A program made the position numbers and the translations under genes. Below, in pieces: positions 6,608 to 14,695 of a stretch of 24,923 bases of DNA (position 1 is its first letter; each line of letters starts with the position of its first letter). The stretch is from Desulfuromonas sp964536375 (GTDB lineage Bacteria > Desulfobacterota > Desulfuromonadia > Desulfuromonadales > Desulfuromonadaceae). The DNA lies in assembly GCA_964536375.1 (NCBI GenBank), contig CAZHXF010000040.1:1-24923 (forward strand), read 5' to 3'. The notes under the pieces are model-generated. The model searched no databases and was not told the origin of the DNA. It saw nothing but the letters and a program-made list of their open reading frames with translations.

Positions 6608-7393
6608 ATGAATCAAATAAAATCTTGGAGTAGTACTTGTGCTGTGGTGATGTTTTTGTCGTTGTATTTGCAAAGTGGCATGTTTTGCGTTAACGCAAGT
6701 GCAGAAGATGCCCTCGCCGATGTGAGTTTAGCGCGTTTGCATAGCGATCAAAAAACGCAGCAAGTCAATGAGCAGTGGGATGATGAAGAGCGGGCGCTAC
6801 GGGGAAGAATTGCTACAACAACAACAACGCTGCGCCAGCTGGAATCACATTCTCAGCGGTTAGAACACATGATAACGGTAGAAGAACAGCGCATGCAGCA
6901 ACAACAGCATCGCTTAGTGGAGAGCCAAAATTTACGAGATGGGTTACAGCTGTGGTTACAGGATCTTGTTGTGCAATTGCAGCAAACCAGTAGCACTACT
7001 CTGCCATTTTTGGTCGCGGAACGCGATGAACGCATTGAGGCGTTAACGGCTGTGGTTAATGATCCCTACACCTCTCAGGATGAGCAGTTTCGTCGCGTGT
7101 TTGAAGCGTTGCTGGTTGAGGCAGAGTATGGTTATTCGAGCGAAGTTTATCGCGATGAAATTGCGCTGGCCGGCGAGATGATAGAGGTCGATCTCCTCCG
7201 TGTTGGGAGGTTGTCGCTACTGTTTCGCACATTGGATCATCAGCATGTTGGGATGTATGATCCCGAGCAACAGCTATATTGTTGGTTGCCAACTGAGAAC
7301 TTTTCCCCTATTTCACAAGCCTTTGCGGTGGTGCGGCATGAGTCGGCAGCACAGATGGTTATCCTGCCTGTTGGGAGGATTGAGAAGCTATGA
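6608..7393 (+). CDS. DUF3450 periplasmic coiled-coil protein of a TonB2-type cluster
   Basis: 261 residues from the ATG at 6608, preceded by GGGGGAAAAGA. This start is preferred to the upstream GTG because the protein then begins with a normal signal peptide (basic MNQIK, hydrophobic core, NASA cleavage site). The mature part is strongly heptad-like and Gln/Glu-rich (about residues 35-130), followed by a compact region rich in acidic residues. DUF3450 proteins are the customary first gene of TonB2-type clusters and are thought to act with the TtpC/ExbB complex in the periplasm. The stop overlaps the next start in ATGA. Confidence 0.8.
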   Translation: MNQIKSWSSTCAVVMFLSLYLQSGMFCVNASAEDALADVSLARLHSDQKTQQVNEQWDDEERALRGRIATTTTTLRQLESHSQRLEHMITVEEQRMQQQQHRLVESQNLRDGLQLWLQDLVVQLQQTSSTTLPFLVAERDERIEALTAVVNDPYTSQDEQFRRVFEALLVEAEYGYSSEVYRDEIALAGEMIEVDLLRVGRLSLLFRTLDHQHVGMYDPEQQLYCWLPTENFSPISQAFAVVRHESAAQMVILPVGRIEKL

Positions 7394-8814
7394 TCAAACG
7401 TCGAACTTCCTCACTTATTCTAGGTCTTCTCGTTCTGTGGAGCAGCGCAACCTGTTTCGCTGAGGTTGTCGATATTCGTGCGTCGTATCGACAGATTTCG
7501 CAACAGCGCCAACAGAGTTTGCAGCAGCAAAAAAGGGCAATAGAAGTCGTCCATATCGCGAAAAAAGAGCTTAAACAGCAGCTTTCGCAGTTGCAAGGTA
7601 ATGTGGAGTCTACACGCCAAAAAGTCGCTAAACAGCAGAAAATATTAGCGAAAAAAAAGCAACAGGTGCAACAGCTGATTACTGAGCAGCGTAGCGATGA
7701 TGAATTGATGACCAACCTCACTGCCGCTGTGCGGATTAGTGCCAAGCAATTGCAAGAGCTGTTACAACGTTCGCCCCTTACTGCTGTCGATCCGCAGCGA
7801 CCGCAACGGCTCGATACAATCCTAAAGCAAGATTATTTTCCTGGACTGGACGATATCACCGCTATGGCGGGTCTTTTTTTAGCCGAAATGAAGCAAAGCG
7901 CAATGGTACAGAGACCAACACTCTCTTATACTGATAGTAGTGGACACCAGCAGGTGGGACCAGTGTTGATGGTAGGGCCTTTCTTAGCTGTTGGCCAAGC
8001 TCAAGGTGACCCCGTACTGCTCAGTTATAATCCACAGCAGCTGCGTTTATCTGCTATTGAGGCACAATTGCCGTGGAGTGTCGACCGAGCATTAAACCGT
8101 TTTGTAGCTGGTGAAGTCGATAAAGCTCCCCTCGATTTAAGTAGTGGCGATGCCTTAGAGCAGCTATCGCGACAAAAAAGTTTTGTCGATCGGGTACGCG
8201 GTGGTGGTGTTTTGGTGTGGCCCATTTTGTTGCTTGCTGTGATTGCCGTGATAATTGGTATAGAGCGTGGACTGTTTCTAAAACGGGTACATGATAATAC
8301 CGATCGGACCATGGGGGAAGTCAATCGAAATGCGAAGTTGGGCAACTGGCAGGGTTGCGAAGCCTTAGTTCAAGGTGGGAAAACCCCTGTTTACAATGTA
8401 GTGCGCGCGGGTTTGCAAGCACGTCATGAAGATCGCGAAACACTAGAAAGTGTCTTGCAGGAGGCAATTTTGAAAGAGCTCCCTCGCTTAGAACGCGCTC
8501 TTCCGTTGCTCAATATTATGGGTGCTGTTGCACCGTTGCTCGGTTTGCTTGGAACTGTTACAGGGATGATTAGCACTTTTGAGGTGATTAATATTTACGG
8601 TACAGGTGATCCTCGAATGATGTCAGGGGGGATTTCAGTCGCCCTTGTGACCACCATGCTAGGTCTTATTGCCGCCATACCTATCATGTTGCTCCACACT
8701 CTTCTCGGTCGTCAGGTCGAACATATTATTGGTGATATGGAAGAAAAATCGGTTGCCTTGATCAATATTATTCACCGTTGCAGTTTGGAGCCAAATTGTG
8801 GATGTGATTCTTGA
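7390..8814 (+). CDS. ttpC: TtpC-like MotA/TolQ/ExbB proton-channel protein with periplasmic coiled coil
   Basis: 474 residues. A signal peptide (cleavage near CFA) is followed by a long Gln/Lys-rich coiled coil (about residues 30-110), a periplasmic domain, a membrane helix at about 273-294 after the motif VRGGGVLVWP, and a C-terminal MotA/TolQ/ExbB domain (about 365-465) with APLLGLLGTVTGMISTF and GGISVALVTTMLGL. This architecture is that of TtpC, the extra ExbB-like component that Vibrio TonB2 systems need for siderophore uptake. It is translationally coupled to DUF3450 (ATGA overlap) and overlaps the next gene by 17 bases. Confidence in family is high; the symbol follows the Vibrio system by analogy. 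Confidence 0.85.
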   Translation: MIKRRTSSLILGLLVLWSSATCFAEVVDIRASYRQISQQRQQSLQQQKRAIEVVHIAKKELKQQLSQLQGNVESTRQKVAKQQKILAKKKQQVQQLITEQRSDDELMTNLTAAVRISAKQLQELLQRSPLTAVDPQRPQRLDTILKQDYFPGLDDITAMAGLFLAEMKQSAMVQRPTLSYTDSSGHQQVGPVLMVGPFLAVGQAQGDPVLLSYNPQQLRLSAIEAQLPWSVDRALNRFVAGEVDKAPLDLSSGDALEQLSRQKSFVDRVRGGGVLVWPILLLAVIAVIIGIERGLFLKRVHDNTDRTMGEVNRNAKLGNWQGCEALVQGGKTPVYNVVRAGLQARHEDRETLESVLQEAILKELPRLERALPLLNIMGAVAPLLGLLGTVTGMISTFEVINIYGTGDPRMMSGGISVALVTTMLGLIAAIPIMLLHTLLGRQVEHIIGDMEEKSVALINIIHRCSLEPNCGCDS

Positions 8815-9430
8815 TTGGTGGTTTGCATTAATTTCGCAATCCGACGGCGTTGGCGCTTTCATTCGATACTTTAAGGGCGGCGGTTTTGTTATGTATCCGC
8901 TCCTTGGTGTCTCGACACTTATGTGGGCACTTGTTGTTGAGCGTATGATTACCTTTCATCGCCTTGAATTTAGAGATATCGGCATGGATGAGCTCCTGCG
9001 TTGGCAACGAGAACGTGAACCTCTTGCATGGCATCAAGGGTTGCGTCGGCAGATTTGCTTTTTTTTGCAGCAAAATCGGAGTCGAAGTCGTTGTCTAAAT
9101 CGTCGACTCCTCGATCAATGCTATCTGGAATTTTATCCTCATATTGATCGTCATATCACCGTTATTGCCGTATTGGCAACGGTTTCACCGTTGTTGGGAT
9201 TGCTTGGAACCGTCACTGGTATGATCACTACCTTTGATGTAATTGCGCTGTTTGGTACGGGAACGTCCCGCGCCTTAGCGGGTGGGATATCCGAAGCGTT
9301 AATTACCACACAAAGTGGCTTATTGGTTTCGATCCCCGGAATTTTTGCTAGCGCAGTTTTAGCGTTGCGTGCCCGACGGTTGCGCGAACGTTTGCAGGAA
9401 TCCATTATCACTCTAAAGCGAATTGCATAA
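8798..9430 (+). CDS. exbB: ExbB-type proton-channel subunit
   Basis: 210 residues. GTG start at 8798 with GGAG about eight bases upstream, inside the end of the preceding gene. Three membrane helices: about 26-47 (GGGFVMYPLLG), 118-140 (TVSPLLGLLGTVTGM) and 165-190. The hallmark ExbB/TolQ segment AGGISEALITTQSGL is intact. It would form the pentameric inner-membrane channel with ExbD that converts proton-motive force into TonB movement. Length is shorter than E. coli ExbB, as usual for ExbB2. It differs from the adjacent TtpC-like protein by lacking the periplasmic coiled coil. Confidence 0.9.
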   Translation: MDVILDWWFALISQSDGVGAFIRYFKGGGFVMYPLLGVSTLMWALVVERMITFHRLEFRDIGMDELLRWQREREPLAWHQGLRRQICFFLQQNRSRSRCLNRRLLDQCYLEFYPHIDRHITVIAVLATVSPLLGLLGTVTGMITTFDVIALFGTGTSRALAGGISEALITTQSGLLVSIPGIFASAVLALRARRLRERLQESIITLKRIA

Positions 9431-9434
9431 GTGT

Positions 9435-9857
9435 ATGATGAATGTCAGACAAAGTTTACGTCGCAGCACTAGTACCGCTGAAATCAATATCTCTCCGCTG
9501 ATTGATTTGGTTTTTCTGTTGTTAATTTTTTTTATGGTTACCACTAGTTTTGTGCGTGAAACAGGAGTTGCGGTTGAAAGACCTACCGCTAGCACCGCTG
9601 TTTCATCAAAGAATAGCAATATTCTCGTTGCAGTAACCGCAAAGGGTGAGGTGTTTTTTGATGGACAACGGGTCGATGTGCGTACCGTTCGGAGCCATAT
9701 CGCACGCGCTCTGGCTGAAACACCCGGTTCAGAGGTGATTGTGGTGGCCGATAAGCAAAGCCAAGCTGGGGTGATTGTGCAAGTGATGGATCAGTGCCGC
9801 TTGGCGGGAACAGAGCGGGTAAGTTTAGCGGCAACCTCATCCTCTGCGAGTCGATAG
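9435..9857 (+). CDS. exbD: ExbD-type proton-channel subunit
   Basis: 140 residues from the ATG at 9435 (a second ATG follows directly; an upstream TTG at 9423 would overlap exbB). One N-terminal membrane helix, EINISPLIDLVFLLLIFFMV, contains the proton-carrying Asp (residue 24) conserved in ExbD/TolR. The periplasmic C-terminal domain has the usual VVADKQSQAGVIVQVMDQCR section. It works with ExbB in the energy-transducing channel. It is followed without a gap by tonB. Confidence 0.9.
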   Translation: MMNVRQSLRRSTSTAEINISPLIDLVFLLLIFFMVTTSFVRETGVAVERPTASTAVSSKNSNILVAVTAKGEVFFDGQRVDVRTVRSHIARALAETPGSEVIVVADKQSQAGVIVQVMDQCRLAGTERVSLAATSSSASR

Positions 9858-10496
9858 ATGAGAAAAAGTAGTTGGCGCACCCTGGTTATGGGGGTGATTG
9901 TTGCCGTTGTTATTAACATTGGTTTGTTTGCAATTATTCCCCACTTGGCACAGCAAACTGTTGATATTCCACTACCGTTGCGGCGACAAAAAGTGAAATT
10001 GTTTAAGCAGCCACTGGAGAAACTTCCTGCACCGCAGTTAAAGCAAACCAAAGCCGTTGTGCAAAAAGCGGTGCCGCGCCCGAGCCTGATTCAAGCACCT
10101 TCACTTAAATTTGAAGCACCGCAGCTGCGTGCTGTTTTGCCTGAACCAGAGCTTGTTATGACTTTTGCGCTCGTGACGGCGGATGTAACCGTTTCTCAGG
10201 ATTATTTTGATGTTGAGCAACTCGACCACTCACCGACATTGAGCTATCAAATGGTGCCAATTTATCCGTATCGTGCCAAGCGAATGAATTTACATGGACA
10301 TGTCAAGATAGGCTTTCATGTTTCAAGTGACGGCATGGTGAGCAATGTTCAAATTTTAGAGTCAGAACCGCAAGGTATTTTTGATGATGCCGTGCTTCGG
10401 GCTGTTGTAAAATGGCGCTATCAGCCCGGTGAAATAATGGGCGAGAGCGTGACTACGCGGATGGTTAAAACCATTGTATTTAATTTAGAGGAGTAG
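9858..10496 (+). CDS. tonB: TonB energy-transducing protein (TonB2 type)
   Basis: 212 residues. The ATG directly follows the exbD stop. One N-terminal membrane anchor (about residues 8-30) leads to a basic, Pro-containing periplasmic linker (KLPAPQLKQTK, AVPRPSLIQAP), shorter than the Glu-Pro/Lys-Pro stretch of classical TonB. The C-terminal domain is complete: PIYPYRAKRMNLHGHVKIGF, VSSDGMVSNVQILESEP, FDDAVLRAVVKWRYQPG. It contacts the TonB box of outer-membrane receptors, most obviously the receptor at 3215-5167. The short linker is typical of TonB2 proteins. Confidence 0.92.
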   Translation: MRKSSWRTLVMGVIVAVVINIGLFAIIPHLAQQTVDIPLPLRRQKVKLFKQPLEKLPAPQLKQTKAVVQKAVPRPSLIQAPSLKFEAPQLRAVLPEPELVMTFALVTADVTVSQDYFDVEQLDHSPTLSYQMVPIYPYRAKRMNLHGHVKIGFHVSSDGMVSNVQILESEPQGIFDDAVLRAVVKWRYQPGEIMGESVTTRMVKTIVFNLEE

Positions 10497-10500
10497 GTTG

Positions 10501-11658
10501 ATGGTTTGGCGAGTCGTGTCAATAGGGATCGTTTTGTTATTAATAATAAGCACTAGTTATGCTGCTGAGTCAGAACAGTGCAGCTTACGGGTTGGAAAGT
10601 TGTTGCAACAACTCGAAAATAGCTTAAATGAAGATTCAGAAGCCAACCTTTTGCCTCAATTGACTCAATTTATGAGCCGCTATCCCGATGAAAAACATTC
10701 GCTGCTTTTCTATTATTTAGGCAATCAATACGCAAAAGCGCAACAGCCTACTAAGGCGTTAGCCGCATACCGTCAAGCACTTGATCTGAATGATCAGCAG
10801 CCGTGGTTATGGCAAAATTACGCTAAAATTGCTTGGGATTTACGCAAGTACAAAATTGCTGCTATCGCGTTAGAGCAGGCTGATACATTAAAACCAGATG
10901 TGAATATTTATTTTCACGCTGCCGTAGCGAACATTCATGCAAAACAGGGCGATAAAGCATTAGACATGCTCGAAGCATTGATTGTGCGCGCTAAAGAAAA
11001 TAGTGCCGATTCATGGCTTGAAACCTATGTTGACCAATGTCAGCAACATAACGACGTTACAAGAGGTTTAGTTTCTCTGCAACAGTGGAAGCCATGGTTA
11101 GAAGAACATCGTGAATTTTGGTATCTTTTAGCAATCCTCCATATTCAAGCACAGCAATATCAGCAGGCAGTAGCAAATTTGCAGGTATTAGAGTCGCTTG
11201 GACCGTTAAATAAAAGCCGTAAAGAGCTCATGGCCAACCTGTTGTTGCAAGTGAAAGTGCCTGTGCGTTCGGCACAATTGTATCAACAATTGGTAGATGA
11301 GTACCCTATGAACCAACGCTATATGAGTCAATTGGTTACAGCGTATCGTCTTTCACTACAACCAGAAAAAGCCCTCAATATTGTAGAAAAAGCCATACGT
11401 ACGACTCCAAACGTTAAATGGTTGAAAATCAAAGGGGAGCTGTGTTTTGACTTGAATAAGTTCAAAGAAGCATTTCAAGCCTTTGCTGGCGTTCTTAAGC
11501 TTGAACCTAAAACAGGTTCCGCCTATCTGTATCAAGGATATTGTGCATTACAGATGGATGATAAAGCGCTGGCGCATACGGTATTGACACAAGCGTTGAA
11601 CTTTAGAAAAGAAAAAAAAGAGGCTAGGCGATTACTTGACTGGCTCCACAAAACATAG
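10501..11658 (+). CDS. Periplasmic tetratricopeptide-repeat protein of the TonB2-type operon
   Basis: 385 residues. The ATG at 10501 follows GAGGAG and lies four bases after the tonB stop. A signal peptide (cleavage near SYA) is followed by repeated 34-residue helical hairpins, for example LGNQYAKAQQPTKALAAYRQ, then LAILHIQAQQYQQAVANL and LYQGYCALQMDDKALAHTV, so TPR units cover most of the mature chain. TPR genes are the usual last member of TonB2 clusters; in Vibrio and relatives they are thought to help TonB2 function, but the mechanism is not settled. It is the last gene of the operon. Confidence 0.85.
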   Translation: MVWRVVSIGIVLLLIISTSYAAESEQCSLRVGKLLQQLENSLNEDSEANLLPQLTQFMSRYPDEKHSLLFYYLGNQYAKAQQPTKALAAYRQALDLNDQQPWLWQNYAKIAWDLRKYKIAAIALEQADTLKPDVNIYFHAAVANIHAKQGDKALDMLEALIVRAKENSADSWLETYVDQCQQHNDVTRGLVSLQQWKPWLEEHREFWYLLAILHIQAQQYQQAVANLQVLESLGPLNKSRKELMANLLLQVKVPVRSAQLYQQLVDEYPMNQRYMSQLVTAYRLSLQPEKALNIVEKAIRTTPNVKWLKIKGELCFDLNKFKEAFQAFAGVLKLEPKTGSAYLYQGYCALQMDDKALAHTVLTQALNFRKEKKEARRLLDWLHKT

Positions 11659-11673
11659 CTTTAGCAATATTGT

Positions 11674-11687
11674 GTGGTTTAGATCAC
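11674..11687 (+). promoter_or_regulatory. Imperfect CRP/FNR-type site before the truncated peptidase
   Basis: GTGGT-TTAG-ATCAC, one change from the perfect site at 5614-5627. The 14-mer TTTAGATCACGTTT is identical in both. It lies 16 bases after the TPR stop codon and 35 bases upstream of the first codon of the peptidase fragment. Confidence 0.4.
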
Positions 11688-11721
11688 GTTTCCACAGTGT
11701 TTTTGAGAGGTATCTAAAAAA

Positions 11722-12216
11722 GTGGATTTAATGATCGCAGATCCTCAACGTGTTGGGATTTACGGTGGATCGTATGGCGGCTATGCGACCCTTGCCGGTT
11801 TGGCCTTCACGCCTAATCTTTACGCCTGTGGTGTCGATTATGTCGGTGTATCGAACATTTTCACCCTATTAGAAACGATCCCGCCATATTGGGAACCAGG
11901 TCGAAAAATGCTGTATGCCATGATCGGTGATTCAGTCTCTGATCATGATCTATTGCGCGAGGTATCGCCAGTTTTTCACGCTGATCAGATTTGTTCACCT
12001 CTTTTTGTGGCACAGGGAGCTAATGATCCGCGAGTTAAACAAGCAGAATCTGATCAAATTGTTGAAGCTCTTAAACAGCGCAATGTTGCTGTGATCTATA
12101 TGGTGAAAGATGATGAGGGTCACGGTTTCCACAACGAGGAAAATCGTTTTGATTTTTATCACCAAATGGAGGTTTTCTTCGGTAAATATTTGGCAGACAA
12201 GGTTACTTTAAGGTGA
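11722..12216 (+). pseudogene. C-terminal fragment of an S9 (prolyl oligopeptidase-like) serine peptidase
   Basis: 164 codons match only the last quarter of an S9-family peptidase of roughly 600-700 residues. The full catalytic triad is visible: Ser in GGSYGGYAT, Asp in GANDPRV and His in DEGHGF. The beta-propeller and the start of the hydrolase domain are missing, and no trace of them lies between the TPR gene and 11722. The first possible codon is GTG at 11722 with no convincing ribosome site. An isolated C-terminal lobe would lack the strands needed for a stable alpha/beta-hydrolase, so I call it a truncated remnant. Expression as a mini-hydrolase is a less likely alternative. Confidence 0.75.
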
Positions 12217-12227
12217 TATTAAGGTAA

Positions 12228-12464
12228 TATCTCTTCTTATATACTGCTAGGTTTTATGAAACGATAAACAAATCTAAGTGGTCTATCTTGTTGTTGAGTG
12301 GCACAATCAATCGATTGCTAAATGCTGCTGGAACCAATATTGTTGAGGAAGTTCATCAGTTACGTTCAGAGACAATGAACAAGGTAAAAGCGGCAATGCT
12401 CTTCGCTCTCCTACGTGGAACTAAGATGCAGATGAGTGGTGAAATGCTTGCCTTGGCTAAATAG
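12228..12464 (+). pseudogene. Unidentified coding-like relic
   Basis: An open frame of 78 codons between a TAA (12225) and a TAG (12462) contains a protein-like C-terminal part: INRLLNAAGTNIVEEV, HQLRSETMNKVKAAM and LRGTKMQMSGEMLALAK. There is no ATG before codon 50 and no ribosome site, so it looks like the 3' end of a lost gene. I recognise no family. With the peptidase fragment it makes 11722-12464 a zone of gene decay. Confidence 0.35.
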
Positions 12465-12482
12465 ATAATTGACAATGATAAC
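12464..12482 (+). promoter_or_regulatory. Fur-like hexamer array upstream of the DUF1007 gene
   Basis: GATAAT-T-GACAAT-GATAAC gives three GATAAT-like hexamers in a row, 57 bases upstream of the DUF1007 start. It is compatible with a Fur-type operator, but the third unit is not inverted as in a canonical box. Confidence 0.35.
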
Positions 12483-12538
12483 AGCTGAAACACTTATTGG
12501 GATAAGTTTGATTGCTTTGGATATAAATCAGTTCGATT

Positions 12539-13129
12539 ATGCTTAGAGCGTTTTTACTATTGGTGCTGGTGCTTTTTAGTGCATCGTCTCCTGCTTTTGC
12601 ACACCCGCATTTATTTGTCGATAATAAGCTAACGTTTATGTTTGATGAAAGTGGGTTAGCAGGCATGTTGGTAGAGTGGAAGTTTGATGACATGTACTCG
12701 TCGGGGATTATCTACGATTTTGATAATGGAGATGGAGTTTTTTCAAAGCAGGAAAATGCCCTTCTCAAAAGGGACAACTTTAGCAATCTAAAAAAGTACG
12801 ATTTTTTTCTCGAGGTTGTGATTGATTCCTCTCCATTCAAAGTGGTGTTTGTTCAGGATTTTGAGGCCTCCATTAATAACGGCCGACTAGTCTATCGTTT
12901 TTTTGTTCCTTGCCATGTATCGGCAGGTCAGCATACTAAAACGATACATGTCGGGGTTGTCGATGAAACTAACTTTGTGGCTATAACCACGCAAAAGGAA
13001 GATGTGCTATTGCAAAAGGCTGAGCCTTTGTACCGAACAGAGCTCGCTTTTACGCCAACATCAGAATTCCTGCAAATCCTATCACCCAACGCAATTGATC
13101 GAGTTGCCCTTAAATTTTGGAAACCATGA
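12539..13129 (+). CDS. DUF1007 family periplasmic protein (metal-transport associated)
   Basis: 196 residues. The signal peptide ends in AFA, so the predicted mature protein starts with His-Pro-His (HPHLFVDNKLTF), the normal beginning of DUF1007. The later segments VEWKFDDMYSS and DFDNGDGVFSKQEN are typical of the family. DUF1007 genes commonly accompany NicO-type nickel/cobalt or zinc permeases, and the next gene is one, overlapping in ATGA. The likely role is periplasmic metal binding or delivery for that permease. No strong ribosome site is visible before the ATG. Confidence 0.85.
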   Translation: MLRAFLLLVLVLFSASSPAFAHPHLFVDNKLTFMFDESGLAGMLVEWKFDDMYSSGIIYDFDNGDGVFSKQENALLKRDNFSNLKKYDFFLEVVIDSSPFKVVFVQDFEASINNGRLVYRFFVPCHVSAGQHTKTIHVGVVDETNFVAITTQKEDVLLQKAEPLYRTELAFTPTSEFLQILSPNAIDRVALKFWKP

Positions 13130-13965
13130 AAAAACTAATTTATTTTGTTGTTGTTTTAACCATAATAGTAATGGTCGTATATCAAGCTGACCTGTTTGCT
13201 CACAATTTTTGGCAAGACTTTCAAGGACTCATTGCCCAATTACAGTACTACCTTAAAATAAAAATGACCGGATTAGTTTCTCAACTGCGCCAAGGCGACA
13301 ATCTGTCGCTAATGTGGTTAGTCGGTCTTTCATTTATGTACGGTATGATTCATTCCCTTGGCCCAGGGCATGGAAAAGCGTTAATCGCTTCCTTTCTTGT
13401 TGCAGGCCAAGCAACTCCAAAACGAGCGGTTATTCAGGGATCGTTGGCGGCTTTTTTCCATGGATTTTCAGCTATTATTTTGGTTGCTATGATCAAATAT
13501 TTTGCGATGGGACGCACCAGTATTGTGTTCAATCATTGGTCTGCCAATCTGCAGATTATTGCCTATTCGCTAATTAGTCTTCTTGGCTTGTTTTGTGTTG
13601 TTTCCGAGATCGTTGAGCTGGTCAGAAAAAAAAATAGACCACTACAGGTTGCCAAGAAAGTGCCAGAATGGTGGATGTGGTTGTCTCTTGGTCTCATTCC
13701 CTGTCCCGGAACGATGATTATTCTCCTTTTTTTTATGTCTCAAAAATTATTCGCGTTAGGTGTTTTTTTAGCGGTAACCATGGCGTTCGGTATGGCTGTA
13801 ACACTTGGCGTTGTTGGTCTGTGCACCGTATATTGCCGCGATTACATCCAACAAATCAGAGCGGACAATCGCTGTAGTAGTTGGAGTGTAATATTTGATT
13901 ATGTAGGTTTAGCAGGAGCCTCATTTGTGCTGTTCGTAGGACTCGTTTTATTGACAAGCACCTAG
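13126..13965 (+). CDS. NicO/RcnA-family metal permease
   Basis: 279 residues from the ATG at 13126, which overlaps the DUF1007 stop; an in-frame TTG nine bases upstream is less likely. The family motif GMIHSLGPGHGKALIASFL opens the transport core, AAFFHGFSAI marks the second His-containing helix, and GLIPCPGTMIILLFFMS the third conserved block. About six to seven membrane helices. The cytoplasmic His-rich loop of E. coli RcnA is absent. Members move nickel, cobalt or possibly zinc and iron; the direction (uptake versus efflux) is not clear from sequence. Pairing with DUF1007 is the common arrangement. Confidence 0.82.
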   Translation: MKKLIYFVVVLTIIVMVVYQADLFAHNFWQDFQGLIAQLQYYLKIKMTGLVSQLRQGDNLSLMWLVGLSFMYGMIHSLGPGHGKALIASFLVAGQATPKRAVIQGSLAAFFHGFSAIILVAMIKYFAMGRTSIVFNHWSANLQIIAYSLISLLGLFCVVSEIVELVRKKNRPLQVAKKVPEWWMWLSLGLIPCPGTMIILLFFMSQKLFALGVFLAVTMAFGMAVTLGVVGLCTVYCRDYIQQIRADNRCSSWSVIFDYVGLAGASFVLFVGLVLLTST

Positions 13966-14032
13966 TACGAAAGTCTTTGACGGCGTATGCTGCTGCTGAA
14001 TACTTTATGTGCTATCCCAATGGATGTATAAT

Positions 14033-14093
14033 ATACAACGCTCGGCATCTAACTATACCTTGGTGTCTCGCAAGTAGATGCCGAGCGTTGTAT
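14033..14093. terminator. 18-bp inverted repeat between convergent genes
   Basis: Perfect arms ATACAACGCTCGGCATCT (14033-14050) and AGATGCCGAGCGTTGTAT (14076-14093) with a 25-base spacer. It lies between the 3' ends of the plus-strand permease and the minus-strand flavodoxin gene, so a bidirectional terminator is the natural reading. The long spacer and lack of a clear T-run are atypical; the core GCTCGG is shared with the hairpin at 17408-17442. Confidence 0.6.
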
Positions 14094-14127
14094 TTAGCGT
14101 TGTGTTGACAGGAGTGGGGGTAGGTTG

Positions 14128-14637
14128 TTAGCTGCTTAGGTTAGACATGAGGTTTGTCGCCCATTGGGCGGCGTTGGCACAATCAGTGCCATCAGGGTGA
14201 TCTTTAGCATCTTCCCAACGTTTAATGCGTGCAACAGCATCAGGAGCGTGCGGATGATCTGCAGGCAAGGTGCTCATCGATTGAGTGAGTTTTGGGTCTA
14301 TGGTCCCTTGGCTAATGAACCGTGCAACGATATTACAGCTGGGCATTAGTTGCGCAGCATTTTCTAAACTATCGCTGGCATGTTGCGAGTCGGGATAGAC
14401 GCCAAGGGTGGCAAATAGAGCCACCGCTTGTTTGTTGAGGCGTTGCATATACTTTTTCGCCTCATCGTCAGCGGTTCCTTTATCAACCCAAAAGCCGATA
14501 AAAATCAATTCATACTTGTTCGGGTCTGGGTTTTCGTCTACCGAGTGAAGATCCGCATGGGGTATCGCAGCGTGAATCGCTTGGGCAATTTTAGCGATGT
14601 TACCTGTTTTACTCGAATAGCAGATTAAAGTTTTCAT
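14128..14637 (-). CDS. Flavodoxin-like protein, intact
   Basis: 169 residues. The FMN-phosphate loop is YSSKTGNIAKIA at residues 7-18, followed by YELIFIGFWVDKGTAD (the 50s loop) and ALFATLGVYPDS (the 90s loop). The C-terminal part (IKRWEDAKDHPDGTDC) is longer than in classical flavodoxins and belongs to the 'flavodoxin family protein' group rather than to FldA. An AAGGA ribosome site precedes the ATG and a Fur-like box lies at 14654-14668, so it may replace ferredoxin under iron limitation or feed electrons to a metal reductase. It follows the Feo operon on the same strand but has its own control site. Confidence 0.85.
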   Translation of the reverse strand: MKTLICYSSKTGNIAKIAQAIHAAIPHADLHSVDENPDPNKYELIFIGFWVDKGTADDEAKKYMQRLNKQAVALFATLGVYPDSQHASDSLENAAQLMPSCNIVARFISQGTIDPKLTQSMSTLPADHPHAPDAVARIKRWEDAKDHPDGTDCANAAQWATNLMSNLSS

Positions 14638-14653
14638 GGTTTTAATTCCTTTT

Positions 14654-14668
14654 TGATAAAACGTATCA
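14654..14668 (-). promoter_or_regulatory. Fur-like 7-1-7 box upstream of the flavodoxin gene
   Basis: TGATAAA-A-CGTATCA matches TGATAAT-N-ATTATCA at 11 of 14 positions, 17 bases upstream of the flavodoxin start codon and between it and the end of the Feo-operon permease gene. Confidence 0.45.
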
Positions 14669-14695
14669 TAATTCAGGTCCGTCCGTAGGTGTCTA

